Counted from the stretch's first letter, positions 53,369 through 62,173 are shown. The stretch: DNA of 64,000 bases from Bacteroides intestinalis DSM 17393 (GCF_000172175.1 NZ_ABJL02000002.1:62001-126000); one strand, 5' to 3'. Made by a program: numbers and translations. Notes: generated by a model not told the origin, from the sequence alone.

Positions 53369-53426
53369 TTACCTATAAGTAGCTTCCGGATTACGATGCA
53401 TTATCCGGTTTGCTACTTATAGGTAA
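53369..53426 (+). terminator. Long hairpin after the large lipoprotein gene
   Basis: A 15-bp perfect stem TTACCTATAAGTAGC / GCTACTTATAGGTAA encloses an inner CCGGAT / ATCCGG stem. There is no T tract, so it may be an RNA stabiliser or a weak terminator before the next gene. Confidence 0.5.
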
Positions 53427-53447
53427 TTAATATTATAATACTAAATT

Positions 53448-53876
53448 ATGAAACTAACATACTACCTTCTATTAATAGCCGCATTATTACTAACGGCCTG
53501 CAATAATGATGAGGACGAAGAAAAAGAATTCATCATGACTACTCCCCCTATCGGAGAGACCTTCGAAGGCTCGGAAACATCTATAACATTTGAAAGCGAA
53601 GACAGTGTCAGTATCCACATCCTCTATCCAGAAGAGAGAATGAAACATCCGGTAGGAAAATCCAAGTATTTATTTGACAATGGGAAAATACAGATATTAA
53701 GTCCACATGAACCTTCTTTTCCCTCTATCGAAGCAACAGAAACTTTCGTCAGGTCCTTTGAGGGGCGTTTCACCAGCAACAATAGATTAGAAGCCCGTTT
53801 TACAATAATATCGGAGCATGCGTACTGCAGTATGATGGGAACAGGCCTTTGGTATCGTGTCAAACATCCCCAATAA
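53448..53876 (+). CDS. Small lipoprotein of unknown function
   Basis: 142 residues with lipobox LLLTAC (Cys about 17) followed by NNDEDEEKE, an acidic stretch after the Cys that suits surface export in Bacteroidetes. A beta-rich domain follows (GSETSITFESEDSVSIHILYP). No family is recognised. The leader just before the ATG resembles that of the next gene at 54000 (TATTATAATAnTAAAT), which suggests shared expression signals. Confidence 0.75.
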   Translation: MKLTYYLLLIAALLLTACNNDEDEEKEFIMTTPPIGETFEGSETSITFESEDSVSIHILYPEERMKHPVGKSKYLFDNGKIQILSPHEPSFPSIEATETFVRSFEGRFTSNNRLEARFTIISEHAYCSMMGTGLWYRVKHPQ

Positions 53877-53888
53877 AGGATGTTTTCC

Positions 53889-53935
53889 TGTCGTGCTCAG
53901 AAAGAGAAAATGCTTCGACTGCACTTAGCATGACA
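53889..53935. repeat. Palindromic repeat fragment
   Basis: TGTCGTGCT / AGCATGACA arms surround AGTGCAGTCGAAGCAT-like sequence (minus strand), similar to the TGTCATnCTGAGCGnAGTCGAAG family of dispersed bacterial repeats. Non-coding. Confidence 0.5.
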
Positions 53936-53999
53936 ATGCCCCAAAAGCATAAAGTGACTAAGATGACATATTTATAAACAATTGATATTATAATATTAA

Positions 54000-54695
54000 A
54001 TGAAAAGAATTACATTATTTCTACTATTGGCACTATACCTATCACTACAAGCCTTTGCACAAATAAGAATCGGCGTAGATGCAGGAATGAACCTGACACA
54101 CTTTAAAAGCAGTGATAACTATGTACAAAAGATAGGTGGCATGGGAACTGGATTCCAAATTGGAGGAACCCTGGATTATGAATTCAAAAAACATTGGATG
54201 TTGATGTCGGGAGTCTCGTTCATGCAAACCCAAAGCAGGATGGAAATGGAATATGGCATGCTTCCCCGTTTCCCGGATGCTAAGATAAAACTAAACCATA
54301 TCGTTATCCCGCTAAAGGTAGGATACAAATTCAAAATTAGCAAGACGTTGAGTTTGATTCCTTCAGTCGGAATGTATGCTTCATATAACTTTAGTGCCGG
54401 TGACTGCCCATTGGACATCAAATCTCCGGCTGACGGCAAGAAGATACATGAGAAATGGAATCCGATGAAAGGATATACCGATGCATTTTATATCTCTGAC
54501 TTGCCCTATGAATTATACCGCATTAATCTCAATCCTCTTCGCCACTGGACTTATGGAGGAATTGCAGGACTGAAAGCTGTTATCGGCAGGCATTATACAC
54601 TATCATTCCAATACTATGAGGCCATTAAGCGAATACAGTATCAGTGTAGTATAAGAGATTATGGCTATCAGCTTTCTGTAGGATATATATTCTAA
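54000..54695 (+). CDS. Outer-membrane beta-barrel (porin family) protein
   Basis: 231 residues. A signal peptide (about 1-20, ending QAFAQ) is followed by an eight-strand type barrel (GVDAGMNLTHFKSSDN, GGMGTGFQIGGTLDYEF, LMSGVSFMQTQSRMEM, VIPLKVGYKFKISKTLSLIPSVGMYASYNF) ending in an aromatic terminal strand GYQLSVGYIF. It belongs to the OMP_b-brl type without enzymatic motif. It is the last gene of the set of envelope proteins following the TPR sensor. Confidence 0.85.
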   Translation: MKRITLFLLLALYLSLQAFAQIRIGVDAGMNLTHFKSSDNYVQKIGGMGTGFQIGGTLDYEFKKHWMLMSGVSFMQTQSRMEMEYGMLPRFPDAKIKLNHIVIPLKVGYKFKISKTLSLIPSVGMYASYNFSAGDCPLDIKSPADGKKIHEKWNPMKGYTDAFYISDLPYELYRINLNPLRHWTYGGIAGLKAVIGRHYTLSFQYYEAIKRIQYQCSIRDYGYQLSVGYIF

Positions 54696-54757
54696 ATCCT
54701 ATAGTTGCAAAGAGCAATTGAGAAACACCATCTTCGGGTTATACAATAATTACATTT

Positions 54758-54813
54758 CCAAAAATATCATGTTTTTTACGGAATGAAATCCGCAAAAAAC
54801 ACGATATTTTTGG
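54758..54813. promoter_or_regulatory. 25-bp inverted repeat overlapping the -33 region of the DUF4143 gene
   Basis: Arms of 25 nt (54758-54782 and 54789-54813) match at 23 of 25 positions around a 6-nt centre; one half runs AAAATATCATGTTTTTTACG. The right arm contains the -33 TTTG at 54809-54812. It is placed to serve as an operator. Confidence 0.6.
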
Positions 54814-54840
54814 ATTTACACTTATTATCTGTTATCTTTG
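54809..54840 (+). promoter_or_regulatory. Promoter for the DUF4143 ATPase
   Basis: TTTG (54809-54812) and TATCTTTG (54833-54840), 20-bp spacer. Confidence 0.6.
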
Positions 54841-54865
54841 CTTTCAGGAAAAAAGCAATAAGAGT

Positions 54866-55987
54866 ATGATAACAAGAGTATTAGAAGAAAGTATACGAAA
54901 TAAACTGGGACAAGATAAAGCCATTGTCATCATGGGGGCACGCCAAGTAGGTAAGACTACCTTATTGAAACATCTGTTCAAAGAAAAAGAAGGTATATTG
55001 TGGCTCAATGGAGACGAACAGGATACTCGTGCACTTTTTGAAAACATCTCGGCAACGCGTTTGAAGTATATCTTCGGCAATAATAAAACTGTTATCATAG
55101 ATGAAGCACAACGAATTGAAGACATTGGGATAAGACTTAAACTCATCACAGACCAACTGCCGGACATTCAACTGATAGCAACCGGAAGTTCTTCTTTCGA
55201 CCTTGCCAACAAAATCAATGAGCCACTGACCGGAAGGAAATGGGAATATAAAATGTATCCCCTCTCCTTTGAAGAGATGGTAAATCATCATGGACTTATG
55301 GATGAGAAAAGACTACTTCCCCACCGACTGGTATATGGCTATTATCCGGACGTAGTGAACCATCCCGGCTCAGAGGTTGAAATTCTGAAACAACTTTCCG
55401 ACAGTTATTTATATAAGGATATCCTGGATTGGGAACATATAAAGAAAGCCAACAAAATAGTAAAACTATTACAAGCTCTTGCTTTTCAAGTAGGTTCCGA
55501 AGTTTCATATAATGAATTAGGGCAACTGTGTGATTTAGATCCAAAGACAGTGGAACGTTATGTCATTTTATTGGAACAATCATATATCATCTTCCGCTTA
55601 GGATCTTTCAGCCGTAATTTACGAAATGAACTAAAGAGTAGCCGAAAAATATATTTCTATGACAACGGCATCCGCAACGCGGTTATCGCCAACTTTGCAT
55701 TAGCCGAAACCCGCCCTGATATTGGAGCGTTATTCGAAAACTTTATAGTATCGGAACGAATAAAGTTTTTACATTACCACCATCTATGGTATAACACATG
55801 GTTCTGGCGCACCACTGCCATGCAAGAAATCGACTTCATTGAAGAAGGCAACGGGCAACTGGCAGCTTATGAGTTTAAATGGAATCCAAAGAGAATCGCC
55901 AAAGTACCAAAAACATTTACCAACAGTTACCCGAACGCTACATTCAATGTTATCACGCGAGATAATGTGGAAGAGTTTCTATTATAA
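54866..55987 (+). CDS. AAA_14/DUF4143 family ATPase
   Basis: 373 residues. The P-loop reads GARQVGKTTLL, Walker B TVIIDEAQRI and the Arg/Ser sensor ATGSSSFDLAN. The C-terminal DUF4143 part (about 205-350) contains EVSYNELGQLCDLDPKTVERYVILLEQSYIIFRL, a winged-helix-like segment, and IDFIEEGNGQLAAYEFKWNP, which has a PD-(D/E)XK look (D, then E-x-K). Family members are multicopy in Bacteroidetes and have no firm function. A large inverted repeat covers its promoter. Confidence 0.92.
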   Translation: MITRVLEESIRNKLGQDKAIVIMGARQVGKTTLLKHLFKEKEGILWLNGDEQDTRALFENISATRLKYIFGNNKTVIIDEAQRIEDIGIRLKLITDQLPDIQLIATGSSSFDLANKINEPLTGRKWEYKMYPLSFEEMVNHHGLMDEKRLLPHRLVYGYYPDVVNHPGSEVEILKQLSDSYLYKDILDWEHIKKANKIVKLLQALAFQVGSEVSYNELGQLCDLDPKTVERYVILLEQSYIIFRLGSFSRNLRNELKSSRKIYFYDNGIRNAVIANFALAETRPDIGALFENFIVSERIKFLHYHHLWYNTWFWRTTAMQEIDFIEEGNGQLAAYEFKWNPKRIAKVPKTFTNSYPNATFNVITRDNVEEFLL

Positions 55988-56081
55988 TTATTACCTACCA
56001 CCGGTTATTACATTGGAGAAGGGCTAAGAAAGGGACTTATAAATGCAGCATAACAGCAAAAAGTCGTCCTTATTTTCTCCT

Positions 56082-56603
56082 TTATCCTCTCTTTTTCTTC
56101 CGCTTTTTGGCAGACTCCACCGCCTCGGCAACCACCGGTTTATTTTCAAATCGTTTGGTATAGCCGGTGTAATCCGGAACCGTACGTTCGTACATAGGAT
56201 CTACAAACAACGGACTTGAAATAATATGATCTGCCGTACTACGGTTACAACAGAAAACGATATTCTCCACACCGGCCAGACGAGTCAATGCCTTTACATC
56301 CGTATCGTGCGGCTGCAACGTCATCGGGTCAGTGAAGAAGAAAAGGTAATCAATCTCACCGTCCACAATGCGGGAACCCATTTGCTGGTCACCGCCCAAA
56401 GGACCGGATTTCAGAATGGTAAAGTCCCACTCAACATCGGGATGCTTTTCCTTAAGAGCCTCAAGGATAAGAGTTCCTGTAGTACCTGTACAGTAAAACT
56501 TGTGCCCCATAAGCAATTCTGAGTTCCAGAGGACCCACTCAATGAGGTCTTTCTTCATGGCGTCGTGCGCCACTAATCCAATCTTTCTAACTAATTTTGT
56601 CAT
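56082..56603 (-). CDS. mgsA: Methylglyoxal synthase
   Basis: Turns dihydroxyacetone phosphate into methylglyoxal plus phosphate, a bypass under phosphate or sugar stress. The motifs IGLVAHDAMKKDLIEWV, CTGTTGTLILEAL (phosphate loop) and KSGPLGGDQQMGSRI (catalytic Asp) are visible. 173 residues, longer than the E. coli enzyme by about 20, with a basic tail SAKKRKKKRG at the C-terminus. It stands apart from the following minus-strand group, with no clear promoter. Confidence 0.95.
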   Translation of the reverse strand: MTKLVRKIGLVAHDAMKKDLIEWVLWNSELLMGHKFYCTGTTGTLILEALKEKHPDVEWDFTILKSGPLGGDQQMGSRIVDGEIDYLFFFTDPMTLQPHDTDVKALTRLAGVENIVFCCNRSTADHIISSPLFVDPMYERTVPDYTGYTKRFENKPVVAEAVESAKKRKKKRG

Positions 56604-56648
56604 AAGCCAATACCGTTTAAATAATAAACAATCGGTAAAAAGAAAAAG

Positions 56649-57665
56649 CTATAATTGCGAGAAAAATTTCTTTCCACGTAAATAATACTGCGCCAAGATA
56701 CTGCTTTTTGTCCATTCCGGTATCACGGAAAGGGAAGTTTTTTTCAGGTTTTCTTCGCGTGCAGCAGTGAAAGAAGGACGTAACCAACGATATTCACGGC
56801 GTGCACGAAGTACAGCCAATGCATTGGGGAACTGAAGTTTAAGAGCAAAGTTCAATGCAGCCACATAGTCGAGGACAGCACGGATACGCATCACCGAAGA
56901 CAATTCTTCCGAAGGCAGGTTCTTGTAAAGCATGACAAGATTATTACGAAAATTAAGGTAAGTTTTTCGGGGATTTTCTTTCTTTAAAGTAGCACCGCCT
57001 ACATGATAAACCACACTTTGCGGCACACATACAATCTGCCTGCCACGTGCACGAAGCCTCCAGCACAAGTCAATCTCTTCCATGTGGGCAAAGAATCGTC
57101 CGTCCAGCCCTCCGGCCTCACGATAATCTTTCAGGCGGATAAACAAGGCTGCACCCGTAGCCCAAAATACAGGAATAATGGTATCGTATTGCCCTTTGTC
57201 CTCCTCTACCACGCCCATAATCCGCCCACGACAGAACGGATAGCCGTAATGATCGAGAAAGCCGCCTGCCGCACCTGCATACTCAAACTTCTCCTTCTGC
57301 CGCCAACTCCGTATCTTCGGCTGGCAAGCTGCTGCCTCAGGATGTGCCCCCATATAATCAGCCAATGGCTGAAGCCAATGCTCCGTCACTTCCACATCCG
57401 AATTGAGAAGTACCACATACTCAGCATCCACTTCCTGTAAAGCCATGTTATAACCATCGGCAAAACCCTGGTTTTCTTCCAACAGTATCAATCGGACGGT
57501 AGGAAACTCCCGACAAAGCATCTCAACAGATGCATCCGTTGAACCATTATCAGCAACATACACCACAGCACCGTCTGCTTCGGAAAAGCGTACTACGGAG
57601 GGAAGAAATGAGCGGAGCATTTCGCACCCGTTCCAGTTTAATATTACAACTGCTATCTTATCCAT
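56649..57665 (-). CDS. Family 2 glycosyltransferase (rhamnosyltransferase-like)
   Basis: 338 residues starting at MDKIAVV; an upstream in-frame ATG at 57686 would overlap the previous gene by 29 bp. The GT-A fold shows VILNWNG, VADNGSTDASVEML and the DxD-like NSDVEVTE, then EIDLCWRLRARGR, the ED acid segment of WbbL-type enzymes. It transfers a sugar to a cell-envelope glycan; the donor is unknown. It overlaps the acyltransferase gene by 8 bp, so the two are translationally coupled; a joint role in lipid A/LPS is inferred. Confidence 0.9.
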   Translation of the reverse strand: MDKIAVVILNWNGCEMLRSFLPSVVRFSEADGAVVYVADNGSTDASVEMLCREFPTVRLILLEENQGFADGYNMALQEVDAEYVVLLNSDVEVTEHWLQPLADYMGAHPEAAACQPKIRSWRQKEKFEYAGAAGGFLDHYGYPFCRGRIMGVVEEDKGQYDTIIPVFWATGAALFIRLKDYREAGGLDGRFFAHMEEIDLCWRLRARGRQIVCVPQSVVYHVGGATLKKENPRKTYLNFRNNLVMLYKNLPSEELSSVMRIRAVLDYVAALNFALKLQFPNALAVLRARREYRWLRPSFTAAREENLKKTSLSVIPEWTKSSILAQYYLRGKKFFSQL

Positions 57666-58560
57666 TTTGTTTCTCCAGTTCTTCACGTTTCAGTTTCCAA
57701 CGCTTATGAGACCAGAACCAATAGGCAGGAGCACGACGAATCGTTTGTTCCAGACGGCGTACGAAAAGTTCGGTTATCTCCCCTTCAGCTGTCTGTTTAG
57801 GGGTCTCGGTCAACAAATCGAAGTAGGCTTTGCAATGTCCTCTGCCCTGTCTCTCCAATTCACAATAAAACACAGGGTAATTCATCATCCTGGCAATACG
57901 TTCACCTCCATCCATAAATACGGTTTCCTGGTTCAGGAAAGTAGTCCAGTGGTGAGCTTCGTTACGATTGGGCGATTGATCGGTAATCAAACCAACCACT
58001 ACATGCTTCCCTTCACGGCGCAACCGGATCACTTCGCGGGCAGTAGAGTGCTTCGGCACATTATAACCACCATGCCGGGCACGGATAAGCTTAAACATTT
58101 CGTCCACATACTTATTTCGCAAGGGTTTATACACCTGTAGCGGCACATCTTCCGGCTTCATGAAAGCTCCCATTGCTGTCAACCACTCAAAGTTGGCATA
58201 ATGGGGAATGAGCACAACAATGCCTCCATGTTTTTCGAGCATGGCAAGATATTCTTCTGTGTTACCATACTCCATACGCCGGGAAAGGTCTTCGAATGAC
58301 ATACGCATCATCTTGATTTCTTCCAGCATATAATCGCAGATGTAGTGATAAAACTCACGCTCAATTTCACGAAGTTCGGCCTGAGACTTTTCCGGAAAAG
58401 AATTCTTTAGGTTTTTACGGACCACTCCGCGACGGTAATGCACCACATGGCGCATCAAGAGATAGAGTCCGTCAGACAATATATAGAGTGCCCGGAAAGG
58501 AAGCAAAGCCAGCAGCCACATACCTGCGTAAGTCAGCCAGTAGATAAGTTTCGATTTCAT
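57658..58560 (-). CDS. Lipid A biosynthesis acyltransferase (LpxL/HtrB-like)
   Basis: 300 residues. A hydrophobic N-terminal anchor (about 8-30) leads to the catalytic HxxxxE in IPHYANFEWLTAMGAF (His and Glu; the family also has HX4D). LITDQSPNRNEAHHWTTFLNQET is the second family block, and FWSHKRWK near the C-terminus is the typical end block. It adds a secondary acyl chain to lipid A at the inner membrane. The gene lies between mtaB and a glycosyltransferase on the same strand. Confidence 0.93.
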   Translation of the reverse strand: MKSKLIYWLTYAGMWLLALLPFRALYILSDGLYLLMRHVVHYRRGVVRKNLKNSFPEKSQAELREIEREFYHYICDYMLEEIKMMRMSFEDLSRRMEYGNTEEYLAMLEKHGGIVVLIPHYANFEWLTAMGAFMKPEDVPLQVYKPLRNKYVDEMFKLIRARHGGYNVPKHSTAREVIRLRREGKHVVVGLITDQSPNRNEAHHWTTFLNQETVFMDGGERIARMMNYPVFYCELERQGRGHCKAYFDLLTETPKQTAEGEITELFVRRLEQTIRRAPAYWFWSHKRWKLKREELEKQNG

Positions 58561-58577
58561 ACTTTTCTTATACCTTA

Positions 58578-59897
58578 TTATAATAGTAAAGTTCCATGCA
58601 ACGCCGTCCCGTCTTCATTGAAATTGCCCAAGCGTACAGATACCACTTGATTGTCCAGTGTATCATTATGGGGAACCTCTACCCGGATATAGTTAGCTGT
58701 AAAGCCATGCATCGGGGCACCCGGTTTGGAGCGTTCCAGCAATACCGGCATAGTTTGTCCGATATAGCGGGCATAGAATGCATGTGTCTTTTCATCCGAA
58801 AGTTCCAAAAGGCGCTGACTGCGACGGTGCTTTTCCTCCGGAGTTACTACATGGTCTATCTTCAAAGCCTGTGTACCCGGCCGTTCGGAATAGCTGAACA
58901 CGTGAAGTTGGGTCACATCCAGACTCTTAATAAATTCATAAGCCTGCTCAAAGTATTCATCCGTTTCACCCCGCGTACCCACTATGACATCCACACCGAT
59001 AAAAGCGTCGGGCATCATTTCTTTCACTCTCTGCACTTTGGAAGCGAAGAGTTCCGTATCATACCGACGGCGCATCAGTTTTAAAACGTCGTCACTACCG
59101 GACTGCAATGGAATATGGAAATGAGGCATAAAGCTGCGGGAATGCGAAACGAACTCTATTATCTCATCAGTCAGCAAATTAGGTTCTATGGAAGAGATAC
59201 GATAACGTTCAATACCTTCTACCTCGTCCAACGCCTTCACCAAGTCGAAGAAAGTCTCTCCGGTGCTCTTGCCGAAATCGCCAATGTTAACACCGGTCAA
59301 CACAATCTCCTTTCCCCCTTCGGCTGCAGCCTGACGCGCCTGTTCTACCATAGAGGCAACCGTTCCGTTGCGGCTCCGTCCGCGAGCAAAAGGAATGGTG
59401 CAATAGGAACAATAATAATCGCAACCATCCTGTACTTTCAGAAAATAGCGAGTACGATCTCCCCGTGAGCAGGACGGCGCAAATGAATGGATATCTTTCA
59501 ACGCTGAAGCATACGCCTCTCCCGACTCATTTTTCTGTAAATTACCGAGATATTGAAGTAAGTCCTTTTTCTGTTCGGCACCAAGTACCACGTCCACCCC
59601 CTCAATCTTTGCAACGGTTTCGGGCTTCAACTGGGCATAACATCCGGTCACAACCACGAAAGCGCCCGGATGTTGCTTCACCAGGCGATGAATAGCCTGG
59701 CGGCATTTCTTATCTGCCACCTCCGTCACCGAGCAAGTGTTCACTACACAGATGTCTGCTTTCTCTCCCTTACGTGCCGTACGCACGCCTGCTTCCCGCA
59801 AAATCTTACCGATAGTAGAGGTTTCCGAAAAGTTCAACTTACACCCTAACGTATAGTAAACCGCTGTCTTATTTTGAAATATATTGGTATCAATCAT
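58578..59897 (-). CDS. mtaB: tRNA t6A37 methylthiotransferase
   Basis: Radical-SAM enzyme that converts t6A to ms2t6A at position 37 of tRNA. 439 residues starting at MIDTNIFQ (another 5 codons upstream are open). The UPF0004 domain has TLGCKLNFSETS, NTCSVTEVADKKCRQ and TGCYAQ (three cysteines for the auxiliary cluster); the radical-SAM motif is VQDGCDYYCSYCTIPFARG. A TRAM-like end (about 370-439) follows. Its -7 box TAACTTTG is at 59923-59930 on the minus strand, and it may head an operon with the acyltransferase and glycosyltransferase. Confidence 0.95.
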   Translation of the reverse strand: MIDTNIFQNKTAVYYTLGCKLNFSETSTIGKILREAGVRTARKGEKADICVVNTCSVTEVADKKCRQAIHRLVKQHPGAFVVVTGCYAQLKPETVAKIEGVDVVLGAEQKKDLLQYLGNLQKNESGEAYASALKDIHSFAPSCSRGDRTRYFLKVQDGCDYYCSYCTIPFARGRSRNGTVASMVEQARQAAAEGGKEIVLTGVNIGDFGKSTGETFFDLVKALDEVEGIERYRISSIEPNLLTDEIIEFVSHSRSFMPHFHIPLQSGSDDVLKLMRRRYDTELFASKVQRVKEMMPDAFIGVDVIVGTRGETDEYFEQAYEFIKSLDVTQLHVFSYSERPGTQALKIDHVVTPEEKHRRSQRLLELSDEKTHAFYARYIGQTMPVLLERSKPGAPMHGFTANYIRVEVPHNDTLDNQVVSVRLGNFNEDGTALHGTLLL

Positions 59898-59922
59898 ATC
59901 TATTCTAAACACATTTCTGCCA

Positions 59923-59930
59923 CAAAGTTA
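59923..59930 (-). promoter_or_regulatory. -7 box for the mtaB operon
   Basis: TAACTTTG on the minus strand, 26 bp before MIDTN. Confidence 0.5.
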
Positions 59931-59952
59931 CATATAATTCTTAGAATTTTCC

Positions 59953-59960
59953 TACTTTTG
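59953..59960 (+). promoter_or_regulatory. -7 box for the acyl-CoA ligase
   Basis: TACTTTTG, 23 bp before the ATG at 59984, divergent to mtaB. Confidence 0.55.
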
Positions 59961-59983
59961 CACAAATCATCAATTTTCGTGCA

Positions 59984-61657
59984 ATGATACAAGAGAACTT
60001 TATCAAACTCTACGAGCAGAGTTTCCGTGAGAACTGGGACCTTCCTTGCTACACCGATTATGGTGAAGACGAGAGTTATTCCTATGGACAAGTAGCACAA
60101 GAAATAGCTAAATTGCACTTGCTATTCAAACATTGCAGCCTGCGCCGGGGCGATAAAATAGCTGTTATCGGCAAAAACAATTCCCGTTGGTGCATTGCTT
60201 ATATGGCAACCATCACTTATGGAGCCATCGTTGTGCCCATCCTTCAAGATTTTAATCCGAACGATGTACATCATATCGTCACCCACTCCGAATCTGTTTT
60301 TCTCTTTACCAGCGATTCCATTTGGGATCATCTGGAAGAAGAACGCCTGACCGGACTGCGTGCCGTGTTCTCCCTTTCTGATTTCCGCTGCCTCCACCAG
60401 CGTGACGGTGAAACAATCAACCGTTTCCTCAAACATCTGGACGATGAAATGCATGAAACTTATCCGAAAGGTTTCCGCCGGGAAGACGTACAATATACAA
60501 CCCTCTCTAATGATAAGGTGATGCTGCTGAACTATACTTCGGGCACCACCGGTTTCAGCAAAGGTGTTATGCTGACAGGAAACAATCTGGCAGGAAATGT
60601 CACCTTCGGTATACGTACCGAGCTATTAAAGAAAGGAGATAAAGTATTATCTTTCTTGCCTTTAGCCCATGCCTACGGTTGTGCCTTCGACTTCCTCACG
60701 GCCACCGCCGTGGGAACCCATGTCACACTTCTGGGAAAAGTCCCCTCCCCCAAGATCCTGATGAAAGCTTTCGAGGAGGTAAAACCCAATCTTATCATTA
60801 CCGTACCGCTTGTTATCGAGAAAATCTACAAAAATGTTATCCAACCCGCCATCAATAAGAGAACTATGAGGTGGGCGCTCAGCATTCCTTTGCTCGACGG
60901 ACAAATCTACGGGCAAATCCGTAAAAAACTGGTAGATGCCCTAGGCGGACGTTTCAAAGAAATCATTATCGGCGGGGCTGCCATGAACCCGGAAGTGGAA
61001 GAGTTCTTCCACCGCATCAAGTTTCCGTTCACTATCGGTTACGGTATGACAGAATGTGCACCATTAATCAGCTACGCTCCCTGGAACGAATTCGTCCCGA
61101 CTTCTTCCGGTCGTGTACTCGACATCATGGAAGCCCGGATTTATAAAGAAAATCCGGAAGCTGAAATTGGTGAGATACAAGTGCGAGGCGAAAATGTAAT
61201 GGCTGGGTACTATAAAAATCCGGAAGCTACGAAGGAGGTTTTCACCGAAGACGGCTGGTTGCGTACCGGTGACTTGGGAAAACTGGACGAAAATAACAAT
61301 CTCTATATCCGTGGCCGTAGCAAGACCATGATTCTCAGTTCCAGCGGACAGAATATTTTCCCCGAGGAAATAGAAGCACGTCTCAACAATCTGCCATTCG
61401 TTCTGGAAAGTCTGATCATCGAGCGTAATAAGAAGCTGGTCGCTTTGGTTTATGCAGATTATGAAGCACTGGATTCCCTTGGTCTGAACCAAACGGAAAA
61501 TATCAAAACCATTATGGATGAGAATCTGAAAAACCTGAATAACAGTGTGGCCAGTTACGAAAAAGTAAGCCAGATACAGCTCTACCCTAACGAATTTGAG
61601 AAAACCCCCAAAAGGAGTATCAAGCGCTACTTATATAACAGTATTGCAGTAGATTAG
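59984..61657 (+). CDS. Long-chain fatty acid--CoA ligase (AMP-binding)
   Basis: 557 residues. Adenylate-forming enzyme motifs: LLNYTSGTTGFSKGVMLT (P-loop), FTIGYGMTECAPLIS and GWLRTGDLGKLDENNNLYIRGR (the Asp and Arg contacts to AMP), with the C-terminal catalytic Lys region EKTPKRSIKRYL. The protein is shorter than long-chain ligases of E. coli type by few residues and fits the Bacteroidetes set. It activates fatty acids (or similar acids) with ATP and CoA for lipid synthesis. Monocistronic. Confidence 0.92.
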   Translation: MIQENFIKLYEQSFRENWDLPCYTDYGEDESYSYGQVAQEIAKLHLLFKHCSLRRGDKIAVIGKNNSRWCIAYMATITYGAIVVPILQDFNPNDVHHIVTHSESVFLFTSDSIWDHLEEERLTGLRAVFSLSDFRCLHQRDGETINRFLKHLDDEMHETYPKGFRREDVQYTTLSNDKVMLLNYTSGTTGFSKGVMLTGNNLAGNVTFGIRTELLKKGDKVLSFLPLAHAYGCAFDFLTATAVGTHVTLLGKVPSPKILMKAFEEVKPNLIITVPLVIEKIYKNVIQPAINKRTMRWALSIPLLDGQIYGQIRKKLVDALGGRFKEIIIGGAAMNPEVEEFFHRIKFPFTIGYGMTECAPLISYAPWNEFVPTSSGRVLDIMEARIYKENPEAEIGEIQVRGENVMAGYYKNPEATKEVFTEDGWLRTGDLGKLDENNNLYIRGRSKTMILSSSGQNIFPEEIEARLNNLPFVLESLIIERNKKLVALVYADYEALDSLGLNQTENIKTIMDENLKNLNNSVASYEKVSQIQLYPNEFEKTPKRSIKRYLYNSIAVD

Positions 61658-61756
61658 TATGTTATTAAACATACAAAAAGTCGTCAAAAGGGGCTAACCT
61701 CCAAAAAAAACATAAAAAAAGTTGGGATTTGGAGAACAACCTATCAAAAAAGTACA

Positions 61757-61764
61757 TACCTTTG
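61757..61764 (+). promoter_or_regulatory. -7 box for the Ala-rich lipoprotein
   Basis: TACCTTTG, 53 bp before the ATG at 61818. Confidence 0.5.
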
Positions 61765-61817
61765 CAGCGTTTTAATAAAGCAATTGATTGTATTACGTTT
61801 TTAAAAAAGCAAAGAAA

Positions 61818-62036
61818 ATGAAAAAATTAGTTTTGATGGCTGTAGCTATTGTAGCAGTATCTTTCGCATCTTGTGGTAACAAACAAGCTGACGCTGAAAA
61901 AGCAACAGCAGATTCTATCCGTATTGCTGACTCAATCGCAGCAGTAGAAGAAGCAGCTGCAGCAGCAGCTGAGGCAGCAGCAGCCGCAGCAGCAGACACT
62001 GTAGCAGTAGATAGTGCAGCAGTTGTAGCTGAATAA
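61818..62036 (+). CDS. Small Ala-rich lipoprotein
   Basis: 72 residues. I start at MKKLVLMAV; the frame is open 10 codons upstream to a TTG. The lipobox SFASC (Cys about 19) precedes GNKQADAEKATADSIRIADS and a tract of 19 Ala among 25 residues (AAAAAAEAAAAAAADTVAV). The Ala tract is encoded mostly by GCA/GCT/GCC codons, a short GCAGCA microsatellite which could slip. An abundant small envelope lipoprotein is likely; no known partner. It ends with a strong terminator. Confidence 0.8.
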   Translation: MKKLVLMAVAIVAVSFASCGNKQADAEKATADSIRIADSIAAVEEAAAAAAEAAAAAAADTVAVDSAAVVAE

Positions 62037-62063
62037 TTTCAGAACAACACACTGAGAGAATTG

Positions 62064-62100
62064 AAAGTCTGACGTGCGAAAGCACGAACAGACTTTTTTT
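62064..62100 (+). terminator. Terminator of the Ala-rich lipoprotein
   Basis: AAAGTCTG / CAGACTTT outer stem with an inner CGTGC-GAAA-GCACG tetraloop hairpin and seven T residues. Confidence 0.88.
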
Positions 62101-62173
62101 ATACCCATCTGCACCATCCTGAAGATACTCAGTGATTCATCACTTTTCCTATTTGATTATTTCAGAAAATCCT

